The position numbers were made by a program, and so were the translations under genes. The notes beneath the pieces are model-generated. The model searched no databases. It was not told the DNA's origin and worked only from the letters and a program-made list of their open reading frames with translations. Of a stretch of DNA of 59,491 nt, positions 33,649 to 42,305 are shown piece after piece (within the stretch, counting starts at the first letter, position 1; every line of letters begins with the position of its first letter). Source of the DNA: JBBQWR01 sp038210495 (GTDB lineage: Bacteria > Planctomycetota > Planctomycetia > Pirellulales > DATAWG01); the NCBI GenBank assembly GCA_038210495.1, contig JBBQWR010000037.1, positions 1-59,491 of the forward strand, read 5' to 3'.

Positions 33649-35247
33649 ATGCAGCGATTTACCCGTCTGTTCAACGAGATGGATTCGACCACCCGGACTA
33701 CGGAAAAGGTGGCGGCGTTGGAATCCTATTTCCAAGAGTCACCGCCCGAGGACGCCGCCTGGGCGCTGTACTTCCTGATCGGGCGAAAAATCAAACGGGC
33801 CGTGACGACTCGGCTGTTGCGAGAATGGGTGTCGGCCGAAACTGCGCTACCGTTGTGGCTCGTCGAGGAATCCTACGAAGCGGTTGGCGATCTCGCGGAA
33901 ACGCTGGCCTTGCTGCTGCCCGACAACCCGGGTGGCACGCATTTGCCGCTCGGTCGGCTAATCCGCGAGCGAGTCTTGCCGCTCAAAGTCATCGACGTGC
34001 CGGCTCAGCAAGCGCTCGTCGTACAAACTTGGCGCGAGCTAGACACTCGGCAGCGGCTAGTATGGCATAAGATCATCACCGGCGAATTTCGCATCGGCGT
34101 GGCTCGCACACTGGTCGTTCGGGGGCTTGCGAATTTCGCCGGTGTTACGGCGGCTGAGATGGCCCATCGCGTAATGGGGCATTGGGAACCGACGGCCGAG
34201 GATTTTACGGGATTGTTGACGAACCAACCGCACGCTGCCTCGCCGGGTCGGCCTTATCCGTTCTTTCTGGCCCATCCGCTGGAATCGCCGGTCGCGGAAT
34301 TGGGAGACATCAGCCAGTGGCAAGCCGAGTGGAAATGGGACGGCATTCGCGCCCAGCTAATTCGTCGCCAAGGCGAAGTGCTCGTATGGTCGCGCGGCGA
34401 GGAATTGATCACCGATCGCTTTCCCGAGATTGCCGAGATTGGCCGCGTGCTGCCCGACGGCGTCGTACTGGATGGCGAGATTTTGGCTTGGCGTGACGAT
34501 CGACCGCTACCGTTCGCGGTGCTGCAAAAGCGGATCGGCCGCAAATCGGTCGGACCCAAATTGCTCGTCGATGCGCCGGTCGCGTTCATGGCCTACGACC
34601 TGTTGGAACTAGATGGCGCCGACATCCGCGGCCAGTTGCTGGGCGAGCGCCGCTTGCAATTGGAAAAATTGGCCAGCTCGGTGCATCGAGATTTCCGGCT
34701 GCATTTGTCGCCTGTTGTTCCCGCGAGTGGCTGGCCGGCGGTAGAGCAACTGCACGCCGAGGCTCGGTCGCGCCACGTCGAAGGTTTGATGCTTAAGCGG
34801 CGAGATGCGCCGTACGGCGTCGGTCGGCCCAAGGGGATCTGGTGGAAATGGAAGTCGCAGCCCTATGCCGTCGACGCCGTGCTGATCTACGCCCAGCGCG
34901 GGCATGGACGGCGAGCCAGTCTGTACACCGACTATACGTTTGGCGTCTGGCACGAGGGCCAATTGGCGCCGATCGCCAAGGCTTACTCGGGCCTCACGGA
35001 CGACGAGATTCGTCAAGTCGACCAGTTCATCCGCGGGCATACGCTCGATCGATTTGGTCCGGTGCGCGTTGTCGAGCCGCAACTTGTGTTCGAACTGCAT
35101 TTCGAGGGAATTCAGATTTCCAACCGCCACAAGATCGGCTTGGCCGTGCGATTTCCACGAATCGCCCGCTGGCGACACGACAAGCAACCGGCCGAGGCGG
35201 ATCACCTCGACACGCTTCGCGCTCTGGCAGCCAGTCACGCGCCATGA
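33649..35247 (+). CDS. ATP-dependent DNA ligase, repair-cassette type
   Basis: The product is 532 aa. The adenylation motif is EWKWDGIRAQL, with the nucleophile Lys at about 229; later motifs VLDGEILAW and the C-terminal GLMLKRRDAPYGVGR and WWKWK are present. An N-terminal DNA-binding domain (1-200) and a C-terminal OB fold complete the B-type ligase (TIGR04120 kind). It joins nicks using ATP, beside the NAD-dependent replicative ligase expected elsewhere. It follows the exonuclease gene by 5 nt and overlaps the helicase gene by 4 bp (ATGA). Confidence 0.95.
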   Translation: MQRFTRLFNEMDSTTRTTEKVAALESYFQESPPEDAAWALYFLIGRKIKRAVTTRLLREWVSAETALPLWLVEESYEAVGDLAETLALLLPDNPGGTHLPLGRLIRERVLPLKVIDVPAQQALVVQTWRELDTRQRLVWHKIITGEFRIGVARTLVVRGLANFAGVTAAEMAHRVMGHWEPTAEDFTGLLTNQPHAASPGRPYPFFLAHPLESPVAELGDISQWQAEWKWDGIRAQLIRRQGEVLVWSRGEELITDRFPEIAEIGRVLPDGVVLDGEILAWRDDRPLPFAVLQKRIGRKSVGPKLLVDAPVAFMAYDLLELDGADIRGQLLGERRLQLEKLASSVHRDFRLHLSPVVPASGWPAVEQLHAEARSRHVEGLMLKRRDAPYGVGRPKGIWWKWKSQPYAVDAVLIYAQRGHGRRASLYTDYTFGVWHEGQLAPIAKAYSGLTDDEIRQVDQFIRGHTLDRFGPVRVVEPQLVFELHFEGIQISNRHKIGLAVRFPRIARWRHDKQPAEADHLDTLRALAASHAP

Positions 35248-37721
35248 TTGAGTCACGCCCTTTGATCTCGATCGACCATTGGCTGGCCGAGCGGTCGTGG
35301 CGCCCGTTCGATTATCAGCGCCGGGCGTGGCAGGCGTATCGAGACGGCGAGAGCGGTCTCGTCCACGCTCCAACCGGTACGGGCAAATCATATTCGATCT
35401 GGCTCGGCGTGTTGGACAACTGGCTCGCCACTCATTCGCAGCGCGATTGCTGGCCGACAAAACCGGAGCCGATCCAATTGCTTTGGATCACGCCAATGCG
35501 GGCGCTAGCCAACGACCTCGTCGGCTCGCTACGGGCGCCGGTCGCCGACCTCGCGATGCCGTGGACCGTGGGCATTCGCACGGGCGATACCTCGGCGGCC
35601 GAGCGCAAGAAACAAAAAGCTAGGTTACCGACGGCGCTCGTCACGACGCCCGAAAGTATGTCGCTGATGCTCTCTTACCCCGACGCGCGCGAACGACTCG
35701 GCGAACTGCAATGCGTTGTGGTTGACGAATGGCACGAACTGCTTGGAACCAAACGAGGCGTTCAGACTGAGCTCGGTTTGGCGCGCCTTCGTAACTGGAA
35801 CCCGCGACTACAAACTTGGGGCCTGTCGGCGACGCTCGGCAATCTTGAGGAGGCCGCGCAGGTCCTGATGGGACATCGCCCCGGCGCCGACAGGCCTTGC
35901 ATCGTTTCCGGTGAAACGCCCAAAGAGATTCAAATCCGCACGATTCTGCCGGTCGATATTGAGCGGTTTCCTTGGGCCGGCCATCTTGGCGTGCGATTGC
36001 TCGATCAAGTGATCGCGGTGATCGAGCAAGCGAAGTCCACGCTGCTGTTCACCAATACGCGGTCGCAAACGGAGATTTGGTTTCGCGCGCTATTGGCGGC
36101 GCGGCCGGCCTGGGCGGCGGAGATCGCCCTCCACCACGGCTCGCTAGATCGGGACGTGCGGAGCTATGTCGAGGGCCGGCTGCGCGACGGCACGATGCGG
36201 TGCGTCGTGTGCACTTCGAGTCTCGATCTGGGCGTCGATTTCACGCCGGTCGATCAAGTAATTCAGATCGGTAGTCCCAAGGGGATCGCGCGGTTGTTGC
36301 AGCGCGCGGGACGTAGCGGACATCAACCCGGCGCCGTGAGTCGCGTGGTGTGCGTGCCAACGCATGCTTTTGAGCTTGTCGAGTATGCCGCCGCGCGATC
36401 GGCGGCGATGCGACGGCAGATTGAAGGGCGGCAGCCGATCGAACTGGCGATGGATGTTCTCGCCCAGCAATTAGTGACGATTGGGATCGCCGGCGGTTTC
36501 ATCGCAGACGAGCTTCTGGCCGAAGTGCGGACGACGCATGCGTTCCGGAGGCTAACCGACACGCAGTGGCAGTGGGTGCTGGATTTTGTCGTTCGTGGCG
36601 GCCAATCGCTGAGAGCCTACCCGGAGTACAGCCGGCTGATGCCGGTCGATGGCCGGTATGTTCCCGTCTCCCAGCGCGTCGTGCGAATGCATCGGATGTC
36701 GATCGGCACGATCTCGAGCGATGCATCGGTGCAAGTCAAGTATCTCAAGGGAGGCCGATTGGGCACGGTGGAAGAATCGTTTCTAGCGAGACTTAGGCCC
36801 GGCGATTGCTTTGTTTTCGCCGGCAAGACGCTCGAGCTTGCGCTGGTTCGCGATTTGACGGCCTATGTTCGTAAGAGCAAGAAAACTTCGGGAACGGTCC
36901 CGCGCTGGGATGGCGGCCGATTTCCGTTGTCATCTCAGTTGGCGGCGGCGGTGCGCGAGAAATTTGCCGACGCCCGCGATGGCCTGTTCGACGATCCGGA
37001 AATGAAAACCGTCCGCCCGGTGCTCCAGTTGCAAAACGACTGGTCGCAACTACCGGGGCCCAACGATTTGCTCATTGAAAATTCGAAGGCTCGCGAAGGG
37101 CATCAGGTGTTCGTCTATCCGTTCGAAGGCCGAAGCGTCAATGAAGGGCTGGCGATGCTGCTGGCGTACCGAATTGCGAGGAACGATCCGGCGTCAATCA
37201 CCGTGACGCCGAACGACTATGGGTTCGAGTTGCTTTCAAGCTCGTCGCTAGAGTTCGACGAGCCGCGCTGGCGAAAGCTACTGTCGACCGAAGATTTGCT
37301 TGAGGATCTGCTCGATTGCTTGAATGCCTCGGAACTTGCCCGGCGGCAGTTTCGCGATATTGCCAGGGTCGCGGGATTGGTGTTCAGCGGGTATCCCGGC
37401 GCTCCGAAGAGCACGCGGCAATTGCAAGCCTCGAGCGGACTGTTGTACGATGTGTTTTGCGAGTACGACGCGCATAATTTGCTGCTGGATCAAGCTCGTC
37501 GCGAGGTGCTCACTCAGCAACTCGAGTCGGGCCGAATGTTCGCGGCGCTGGAGCGAATTAGCTCGATGCGGCTGTTGCTGCGGTTTACGCCACGACTCAC
37601 GCCGCTATCGTTTCCGCTCTGGGCAGCCCGAATACAGACATCGCATTTGACAACCGAAAAAGCGTCGACGCGGATCGAGCGCATGGTGAAGCAACTAGAA
37701 AAAGCGGCGGGCGACAAATAA
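35244..37721 (+). CDS. ligase-associated DEXH helicase (Lhr-like)
   Basis: The product is 825 aa, starting at the ATG overlapping the ligase stop (35244-35247). Motifs are VHAPTGTGKSYS (Walker A, residues about 40-48), TPMRALANDL, TTPESMSLML, VVVDEWHEL (DEXH, at about 159), GLSATLGN and, in RecA2, SLDLGVDFTPVDQVIQIGSP with QRAGRSGHQ. The C-terminal part has the winged-helix and beta-barrel regions of Lhr proteins (TIGR04121 kind). It translocates 3'-5' on single-stranded DNA and unwinds DNA:RNA or DNA duplexes. It is the third gene of the repair cassette. Confidence 0.95.
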   Translation: MIESRPLISIDHWLAERSWRPFDYQRRAWQAYRDGESGLVHAPTGTGKSYSIWLGVLDNWLATHSQRDCWPTKPEPIQLLWITPMRALANDLVGSLRAPVADLAMPWTVGIRTGDTSAAERKKQKARLPTALVTTPESMSLMLSYPDARERLGELQCVVVDEWHELLGTKRGVQTELGLARLRNWNPRLQTWGLSATLGNLEEAAQVLMGHRPGADRPCIVSGETPKEIQIRTILPVDIERFPWAGHLGVRLLDQVIAVIEQAKSTLLFTNTRSQTEIWFRALLAARPAWAAEIALHHGSLDRDVRSYVEGRLRDGTMRCVVCTSSLDLGVDFTPVDQVIQIGSPKGIARLLQRAGRSGHQPGAVSRVVCVPTHAFELVEYAAARSAAMRRQIEGRQPIELAMDVLAQQLVTIGIAGGFIADELLAEVRTTHAFRRLTDTQWQWVLDFVVRGGQSLRAYPEYSRLMPVDGRYVPVSQRVVRMHRMSIGTISSDASVQVKYLKGGRLGTVEESFLARLRPGDCFVFAGKTLELALVRDLTAYVRKSKKTSGTVPRWDGGRFPLSSQLAAAVREKFADARDGLFDDPEMKTVRPVLQLQNDWSQLPGPNDLLIENSKAREGHQVFVYPFEGRSVNEGLAMLLAYRIARNDPASITVTPNDYGFELLSSSSLEFDEPRWRKLLSTEDLLEDLLDCLNASELARRQFRDIARVAGLVFSGYPGAPKSTRQLQASSGLLYDVFCEYDAHNLLLDQARREVLTQQLESGRMFAALERISSMRLLLRFTPRLTPLSFPLWAARIQTSHLTTEKASTRIERMVKQLEKAAGDK

Positions 37722-37796
37722 CCCTCTTTCACTCAACCACGCCGCAGCGCGCCCCCTTTAGCCGCCTCCGCTTCGCGGGGCGCGTCCTCCACTGGA

Positions 37797-38492
37797 ATGA
37801 ACGCACTGAAAACGGAATATCTCGGCGAGCCGATCTGGCTGCTGCCACAAAAGGGACTATACCTTCCGCGCCGCCAAACGCTGCTCGTCGCCGATACGCA
37901 TTTCGGCAAGGCCGCAACGTTTCGCAGCGCTGGCATCCCGGTGCCAGCCGGCACGACGGCCACTGATCTCTCGCGTTTAAGCGACTTGCTCGAAGCGACC
38001 GGAGCGACTCGACTCGTCGTGCTCGGCGACTTCTTCCACGCCGCCGCCGGGCGCGTTGCCGGCACCATGGACGCCATCGCAACTTGGATCGACGAGCATC
38101 GACGCCTTTCCGTGATGATCATCCGGGGAAACCACGACGAGCAGGCGGGCGATCCGCCGAACGAGTGGCAATGCGAATGCTTGGATGAATTCGTCGAGCC
38201 GCCGTTCGTCTATCGTCACCATCCGGCGCCGCATGAAGACGGTTATCCGCTGTGCGGGCATATGCATCCGAGCGTTTATATTTCCGACCGTCACGGGCCG
38301 GGACTCACCGCCCCCTGCTTCTGGTTCACCGCGCGATGCGCGGTGTTGCCGGCGTTCGGAGGGTTTACCGGCCGCGCCGCGATTCAGCGCGATGTCGGCG
38401 ATCGAGTATTCGCCGTCTGTGCGGACGCCGTTCTCGAAATTCCGCCTTCAAAAGGGCGGCTGAGAAACCGGTCGGCGCGTTCCCGGCGTTGA
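37797..38492 (+). CDS. pdeM: ligase-associated DNA repair endonuclease PdeM (metallophosphoesterase)
   Basis: The product is 231 aa. The calcineurin-like signature is complete: LLVADTHFGKA, VVLGDFFHAA, IIRGNHDEQ, and CGHMHPSVYI near the end. It belongs to the TIGR04123 type found with the Lhr-like helicase, ligase and MBL exonuclease. It lies 75 bp after the helicase gene, probably in the same transcript. It likely trims or incises damaged DNA ends. The C-terminal 25 residues are basic and disordered. Confidence 0.93.
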   Translation: MNALKTEYLGEPIWLLPQKGLYLPRRQTLLVADTHFGKAATFRSAGIPVPAGTTATDLSRLSDLLEATGATRLVVLGDFFHAAAGRVAGTMDAIATWIDEHRRLSVMIIRGNHDEQAGDPPNEWQCECLDEFVEPPFVYRHHPAPHEDGYPLCGHMHPSVYISDRHGPGLTAPCFWFTARCAVLPAFGGFTGRAAIQRDVGDRVFAVCADAVLEIPPSKGRLRNRSARSRR

Positions 38493-38589
38493 TCCTATTT
38501 TAGGGCGGGCAGTCCACCAACAGCAGAAGTGATTCAAAAGAAGACGATTCACGCCTTGGTGGGAGGCGCCCACACCACATGCATCCCGG

Positions 38590-39150
38590 TCACTTCTCGG
38601 AGTCCCCGTACAACAAATGCTGCGGGAGAATTTTGAGCGTCGGCTTCTCGTCCGGCTTGAGCGCGATGATCCATGTGTGATCGTAGTCGCTGCCGTGCCA
38701 CTGGGGCGGATTGTCGACACCGAACTGCCTCGCGATGTCGACCAACACCTTGTGCTCCCAGCAGATGAGCACCGAATGGCCCTGGAGCTTGCCGTCCGCC
38801 AAAATCGCCGCGACCATCGGTCGAAACTCGTCCCGATTGTGGGTCTGGTCGACGGTGATCTTCAGCGCGTCGGCCAGCGGCTGAACCGTTTGCATCGCGC
38901 GGATGCTCGAGGTCGCCTTCTTCTGGGCTTGGGCGAAGATCGCGACCGGCGTCTTGTAATCGAGCAACTCGGGCGCGCCCAAGAAATAGGGCGCAAGGGC
39001 CGCCGCTCGCTCGCGACCGCGCAGCGACAGGTCGGGATGATCGTCGTCCGGTTTTTCTCCGTGACGTATCAGGATAATTTCGCTCGGTTGAGCAAATGCG
39101 CAATCGGCCGACGCAAGTGCAACGAGTAGACTTAGAAGGGCGCGAGTCAT
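38590..39150 (-). CDS. secreted histidine phosphatase family protein
   Basis: The product is 186 aa. A signal peptide (TRALLSLLVALASADCAFA) precedes the phosphatase core with IILIRHGEKPDDD, whose RHG His is the phosphorylated residue. LSLRGRERAAALAPYF follows, and SVLICWEHKVLVDIA carries the distal His. It is a short member of the phosphoglycerate-mutase-like superfamily. The substrate is unknown. It is divergent from hrpB. Confidence 0.85.
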   Translation of the reverse strand: MTRALLSLLVALASADCAFAQPSEIILIRHGEKPDDDHPDLSLRGRERAAALAPYFLGAPELLDYKTPVAIFAQAQKKATSSIRAMQTVQPLADALKITVDQTHNRDEFRPMVAAILADGKLQGHSVLICWEHKVLVDIARQFGVDNPPQWHGSDYDHTWIIALKPDEKPTLKILPQHLLYGDSEK

Positions 39151-39264
39151 TTAACAGTCCTTAATGCGTGGTGCTTTTCGTTTGCGCTGTGAATCCAAAC
39201 TATACCGGCGACTCGATGGCTCGCACAGATTGCCATCGTCCATCCCTGCGAGTCATCGTCCGCG

Positions 39265-41811
39265 ATGCCCCTTTCCCAACTGCCGATCGGTGAGGTCTTG
39301 TCCGAGTTGATCTCGGGCCTGCGCCGTCACCCTTGCGCCGTGCTGCGGGCGCCGACCGGTTCCGGCAAAACGACGCGGGCGCCAGCGGCGATATTGGACG
39401 CGGGGCTTGCCGGCGCCGGTCAGGTGCTGCTGTTGCAGCCGCGGCGTTTGGCCGCGCGGGCGGCAGCTTGGCGGATTGCCGAAGAACGCGGCGTTTCGCT
39501 CGGGCAAGAGGTCGGCTACCATGTGCGCTTCGAGCGCCGAGCGACTCGCAACACGCGGCTGCTCGTGCTCACCGAAGGCATGTTCGTGAGGATGCTTCAA
39601 GCCGATCCGCTGTTGGAAAACGTCGGCGCCGTCGTGTTCGACGAATTTCACGAGCGCACGCTCGACGCCGACCTAGCGCTGGCGATGAGCCGCCGCTTGC
39701 AGATCGACGTGCGGCCGGATCTGAAATTGCTCGTCATGTCGGCCACGCTCGATCCCGAACCGATTGCTCGCTACTTGGGCGACTGTCCACGGGTCGAAGC
39801 CACCGGCCGCATGTATCCCGTCGAGACCAGCTACCAAAAGCACGACGACCGAGCGCCGATTCCGGATCAAGTGGCGTCCGGCGTGCTGCAAATCGCCGAA
39901 CAGACTGCTGGCGATGTGTTGGCGTTTTTGCCCGGCGTCGGCGAGATCAGGCGAACGTCGAGTTCGTTAAGTGACTGGGCGCGCGACAACGATGTTGCCC
40001 TCATGGAACTCTATGGCGATCTGCCGCTCGAGCGGCAGCAAGCCGTGCTGCGTCCAAGCGATCGCCGCAAAATCGTGCTGTCGACCAACGTTGCCGAAAC
40101 GAGCGTCACGATCGACGGCATCACGGGCGTAGTCGACTGCGGTTGGGCGAGAATCAATCGCCTCGATCCATCGCACGGCATCAATCGGCTCGATCTCAGT
40201 CGCATCTCGCGGGCATCGGCCGAACAACGCGCCGGGCGAGCCGGACGTACCGGCCCAGGCGTCTGTCTGCGACTTTGGACTCAGCAAACGCATCGCGCAC
40301 TGGCCGAGCACGACACGCCCGAGATTCGTCGCGTTGACCTGTCCGGCGCGCTGCTACATCTGCTGTGCTGGGACGAGCAAGCGGCCCGCGATTTTACTTG
40401 GTTCGAGCCGCCCAATGCGGAATCGCTGCGGCAAGCGATGGCGCTTTTGAATCAACTCGGGGCGATAAGCGATCGTGGGCTCACGCAGCTCGGCCGCCGG
40501 ATGGGACGGATGCCGGTCGAGCCGCGCATTGCTCGACTGCTTTGCGCGGGTCAGCAACTTGGGCACATCGAGCGCGTGGCCCTGGTTGGGGCATTGCTTT
40601 CCGAGCGCGATCCGTTTTATCGCCCGGGGGAGTCTGGCCCTCCCGCGGCGGCTCGCCATTGGTCCCAGTCCGATGTGCTCGATCGGGCGATCGCGCTGGA
40701 AGAATACGAGCGAACGGGCCGGCCACAGACCTCGCTGGGACCCATCGATCTTGCCGCCGCGAAATTCATCCTAAGATCCAGGGATCAATTGCTTCGGGCA
40801 ACAAACGAGGATGAATCCTTGGAAGCGACATTGGCTGAGGGTGAATGTGGCGCCGATGAAGCAGCCCAGCGGGCGATTCTTTTCGCCTATGCCGATCGAG
40901 TCGCGCGGCGTCGCGAGTCTGGCGGTTTGCGGGCCGTCATGGTCGGAGGCCACGGCGTCAGGCTGCATCCCAAAAGCGCGGTTCGCGACGCGCGGCTATT
41001 CGCCTGCGTCGACATCGAGGATGTCGGAAAGCCCGAATCGTTGGTCCGGCAAGCGTCGGCGGTCGAGCGAGATTGGCTACCGCGCGAGCTTCTGTCGGTC
41101 AACGTCGATGTCCAATACGACGCGGAGCGGAAGCGAATCGTCGCCTATCGCCGCGAGCGATTTATCGATCTGGCGATCGACGAAGCGGCGACGAATGTTC
41201 CGGTCGATTTTGACGCGGGACAGATCCTTGCCCAAGTCGCCGCCGATCAATTGGACGACCACTTTTTTCAAGACGAAGCGGGATTAAACTATTTGGCTCG
41301 CGTGCGTTCGCTGGCCGTATGGATGCCGGAATTGAACCTGCCGCAGCTCGGGGCCGATCCGCTTCGCACGATACTCGGCGATGTGTGTCGCGGCCGGCGA
41401 TCGATCGAGGAAGTCCGCCGGGCGCCGCTTACGCCCGTCATTCAAACGCAGCTGACGCCTGAGCAAATACGCATGATCTCTCGCGAGGCGCCCGAACGAT
41501 TGCCGGTCCCCAGCGGAAGTCTAATCGCTCTGCGCTACGAGTTCGGCCAATCGCCCGTGATGGCCGTGCGGATTCAAGAAGTTTTCGGACTCCGGCAAAC
41601 GCCTCGGATTGCGGCCGGCCGCGTGCCCGTGGTGATGCATCTGTTGGCGCCGAACATGCGCCCACAGCAAGTCACCTCCGACCTAGAAAGTTTTTGGCGC
41701 ACGACGTATGCCGGTGTTCGCAAAGAGCTCCGCCGCCGTTATCCCAAGCATTCGTGGCCCGAGGACCCGACCACCGCTCAAGCAGTTCAGCGTCCTGGAC
41801 AACGAAGTTAA
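39265..41811 (+). CDS. hrpB: ATP-dependent helicase HrpB
   Basis: The product is 848 aa, typical of HrpB. Motifs are LRAPTGSGKTTRAP (residues about 27-40), LLLQPRRLAARAAA, VFDEFHERTLDADLAL (DEFH), LVMSATLDPEPIARYL, STNVAETSVTIDGI and EQRAGRAGRTGPG. The C-terminal HA2, OB-like and HrpB-specific parts are present, ending with PWPEDP-like text (HSWPEDP). HrpB is a DEAH-box helicase of unclear physiological role. The gene is monocistronic. Confidence 0.95.
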   Translation: MPLSQLPIGEVLSELISGLRRHPCAVLRAPTGSGKTTRAPAAILDAGLAGAGQVLLLQPRRLAARAAAWRIAEERGVSLGQEVGYHVRFERRATRNTRLLVLTEGMFVRMLQADPLLENVGAVVFDEFHERTLDADLALAMSRRLQIDVRPDLKLLVMSATLDPEPIARYLGDCPRVEATGRMYPVETSYQKHDDRAPIPDQVASGVLQIAEQTAGDVLAFLPGVGEIRRTSSSLSDWARDNDVALMELYGDLPLERQQAVLRPSDRRKIVLSTNVAETSVTIDGITGVVDCGWARINRLDPSHGINRLDLSRISRASAEQRAGRAGRTGPGVCLRLWTQQTHRALAEHDTPEIRRVDLSGALLHLLCWDEQAARDFTWFEPPNAESLRQAMALLNQLGAISDRGLTQLGRRMGRMPVEPRIARLLCAGQQLGHIERVALVGALLSERDPFYRPGESGPPAAARHWSQSDVLDRAIALEEYERTGRPQTSLGPIDLAAAKFILRSRDQLLRATNEDESLEATLAEGECGADEAAQRAILFAYADRVARRRESGGLRAVMVGGHGVRLHPKSAVRDARLFACVDIEDVGKPESLVRQASAVERDWLPRELLSVNVDVQYDAERKRIVAYRRERFIDLAIDEAATNVPVDFDAGQILAQVAADQLDDHFFQDEAGLNYLARVRSLAVWMPELNLPQLGADPLRTILGDVCRGRRSIEEVRRAPLTPVIQTQLTPEQIRMISREAPERLPVPSGSLIALRYEFGQSPVMAVRIQEVFGLRQTPRIAAGRVPVVMHLLAPNMRPQQVTSDLESFWRTTYAGVRKELRRRYPKHSWPEDPTTAQAVQRPGQRS

Positions 41812-41830
41812 CGATCGCTGGAACAGAAAA

Positions 41831-41859
41831 TTGACTTTTGGGGCAGAAAGTACGATAGT
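41831..41859 (+). promoter_or_regulatory. sigma70-like promoter
   Basis: TTGACT (41831-41836) and GATAGT (41854-41859) are spaced by 17 bp, placing a start near 41866, about 39 nt before the ATG at 41905. It resembles the vapBC-like promoter at 11668. Confidence 0.45.
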
Positions 41860-41904
41860 GGATTGGGGGTCTACCGAGCAGCTCTAATTTGAGATATCGC
41901 AATT

Positions 41905-42279
41905 ATGGCCAAGGTTGCCAGGAAATTGGCCGCCACGAAGAGTGGGACGCTCATCAAGCGTCTTGCCGAGAAACTTGGCGCCCAACCAATCGCCAAATTG
42001 CCCGAGGCCGGCGATGGCGCGTTTGGCGCCGCGCGGCTGGCGTCGTTGCGGGCCCGGCTAAAGCCACGAAAGGGACTGCGTCCCGGGCGCCCGACCGAAA
42101 AAGCATGGAGCATTCGTCGCAAGATTCCCATGAGCGCCGCAACTCTGCAGAAGTTGCAGCGCCTCGCCTCTCGGTTTAGCGATCAAAGCCGCAAGATCAG
42201 CCCAATGCAACTCGCAGCTCAGTTACTTGAGATCAGTCTCGCCGATCCGACGCTGGTTACCGACAAGGCCGATCGATAA
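41905..42279 (+). CDS. small basic protein, possible DNA-binding or antitoxin-like
   Basis: The product is 124 aa, rich in Lys, Arg and Ala. The N-terminal half (KVARKLAATKSGTLIKRLAE) is basic. The C-terminal half, IPMSAATLQKLQRLA and SPMQLAAQLLEISL, could be a ribbon-helix-helix. No partner toxin gene follows. I do not recognise the family. A promoter directly upstream supports it as a real gene. Confidence 0.55.
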   Translation: MAKVARKLAATKSGTLIKRLAEKLGAQPIAKLPEAGDGAFGAARLASLRARLKPRKGLRPGRPTEKAWSIRRKIPMSAATLQKLQRLASRFSDQSRKISPMQLAAQLLEISLADPTLVTDKADR

Positions 42280-42305
42280 CCGTTGCTTCTGAAAAATCCA
42301 CCAAC

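Noticed and set aside
34842..35243. N-terminal extension of the Lhr-like helicase frame
   Set aside because: It overlaps the ligase C terminus in another frame and has no family resemblance; the ATGA overlap at 35244 is the natural start.
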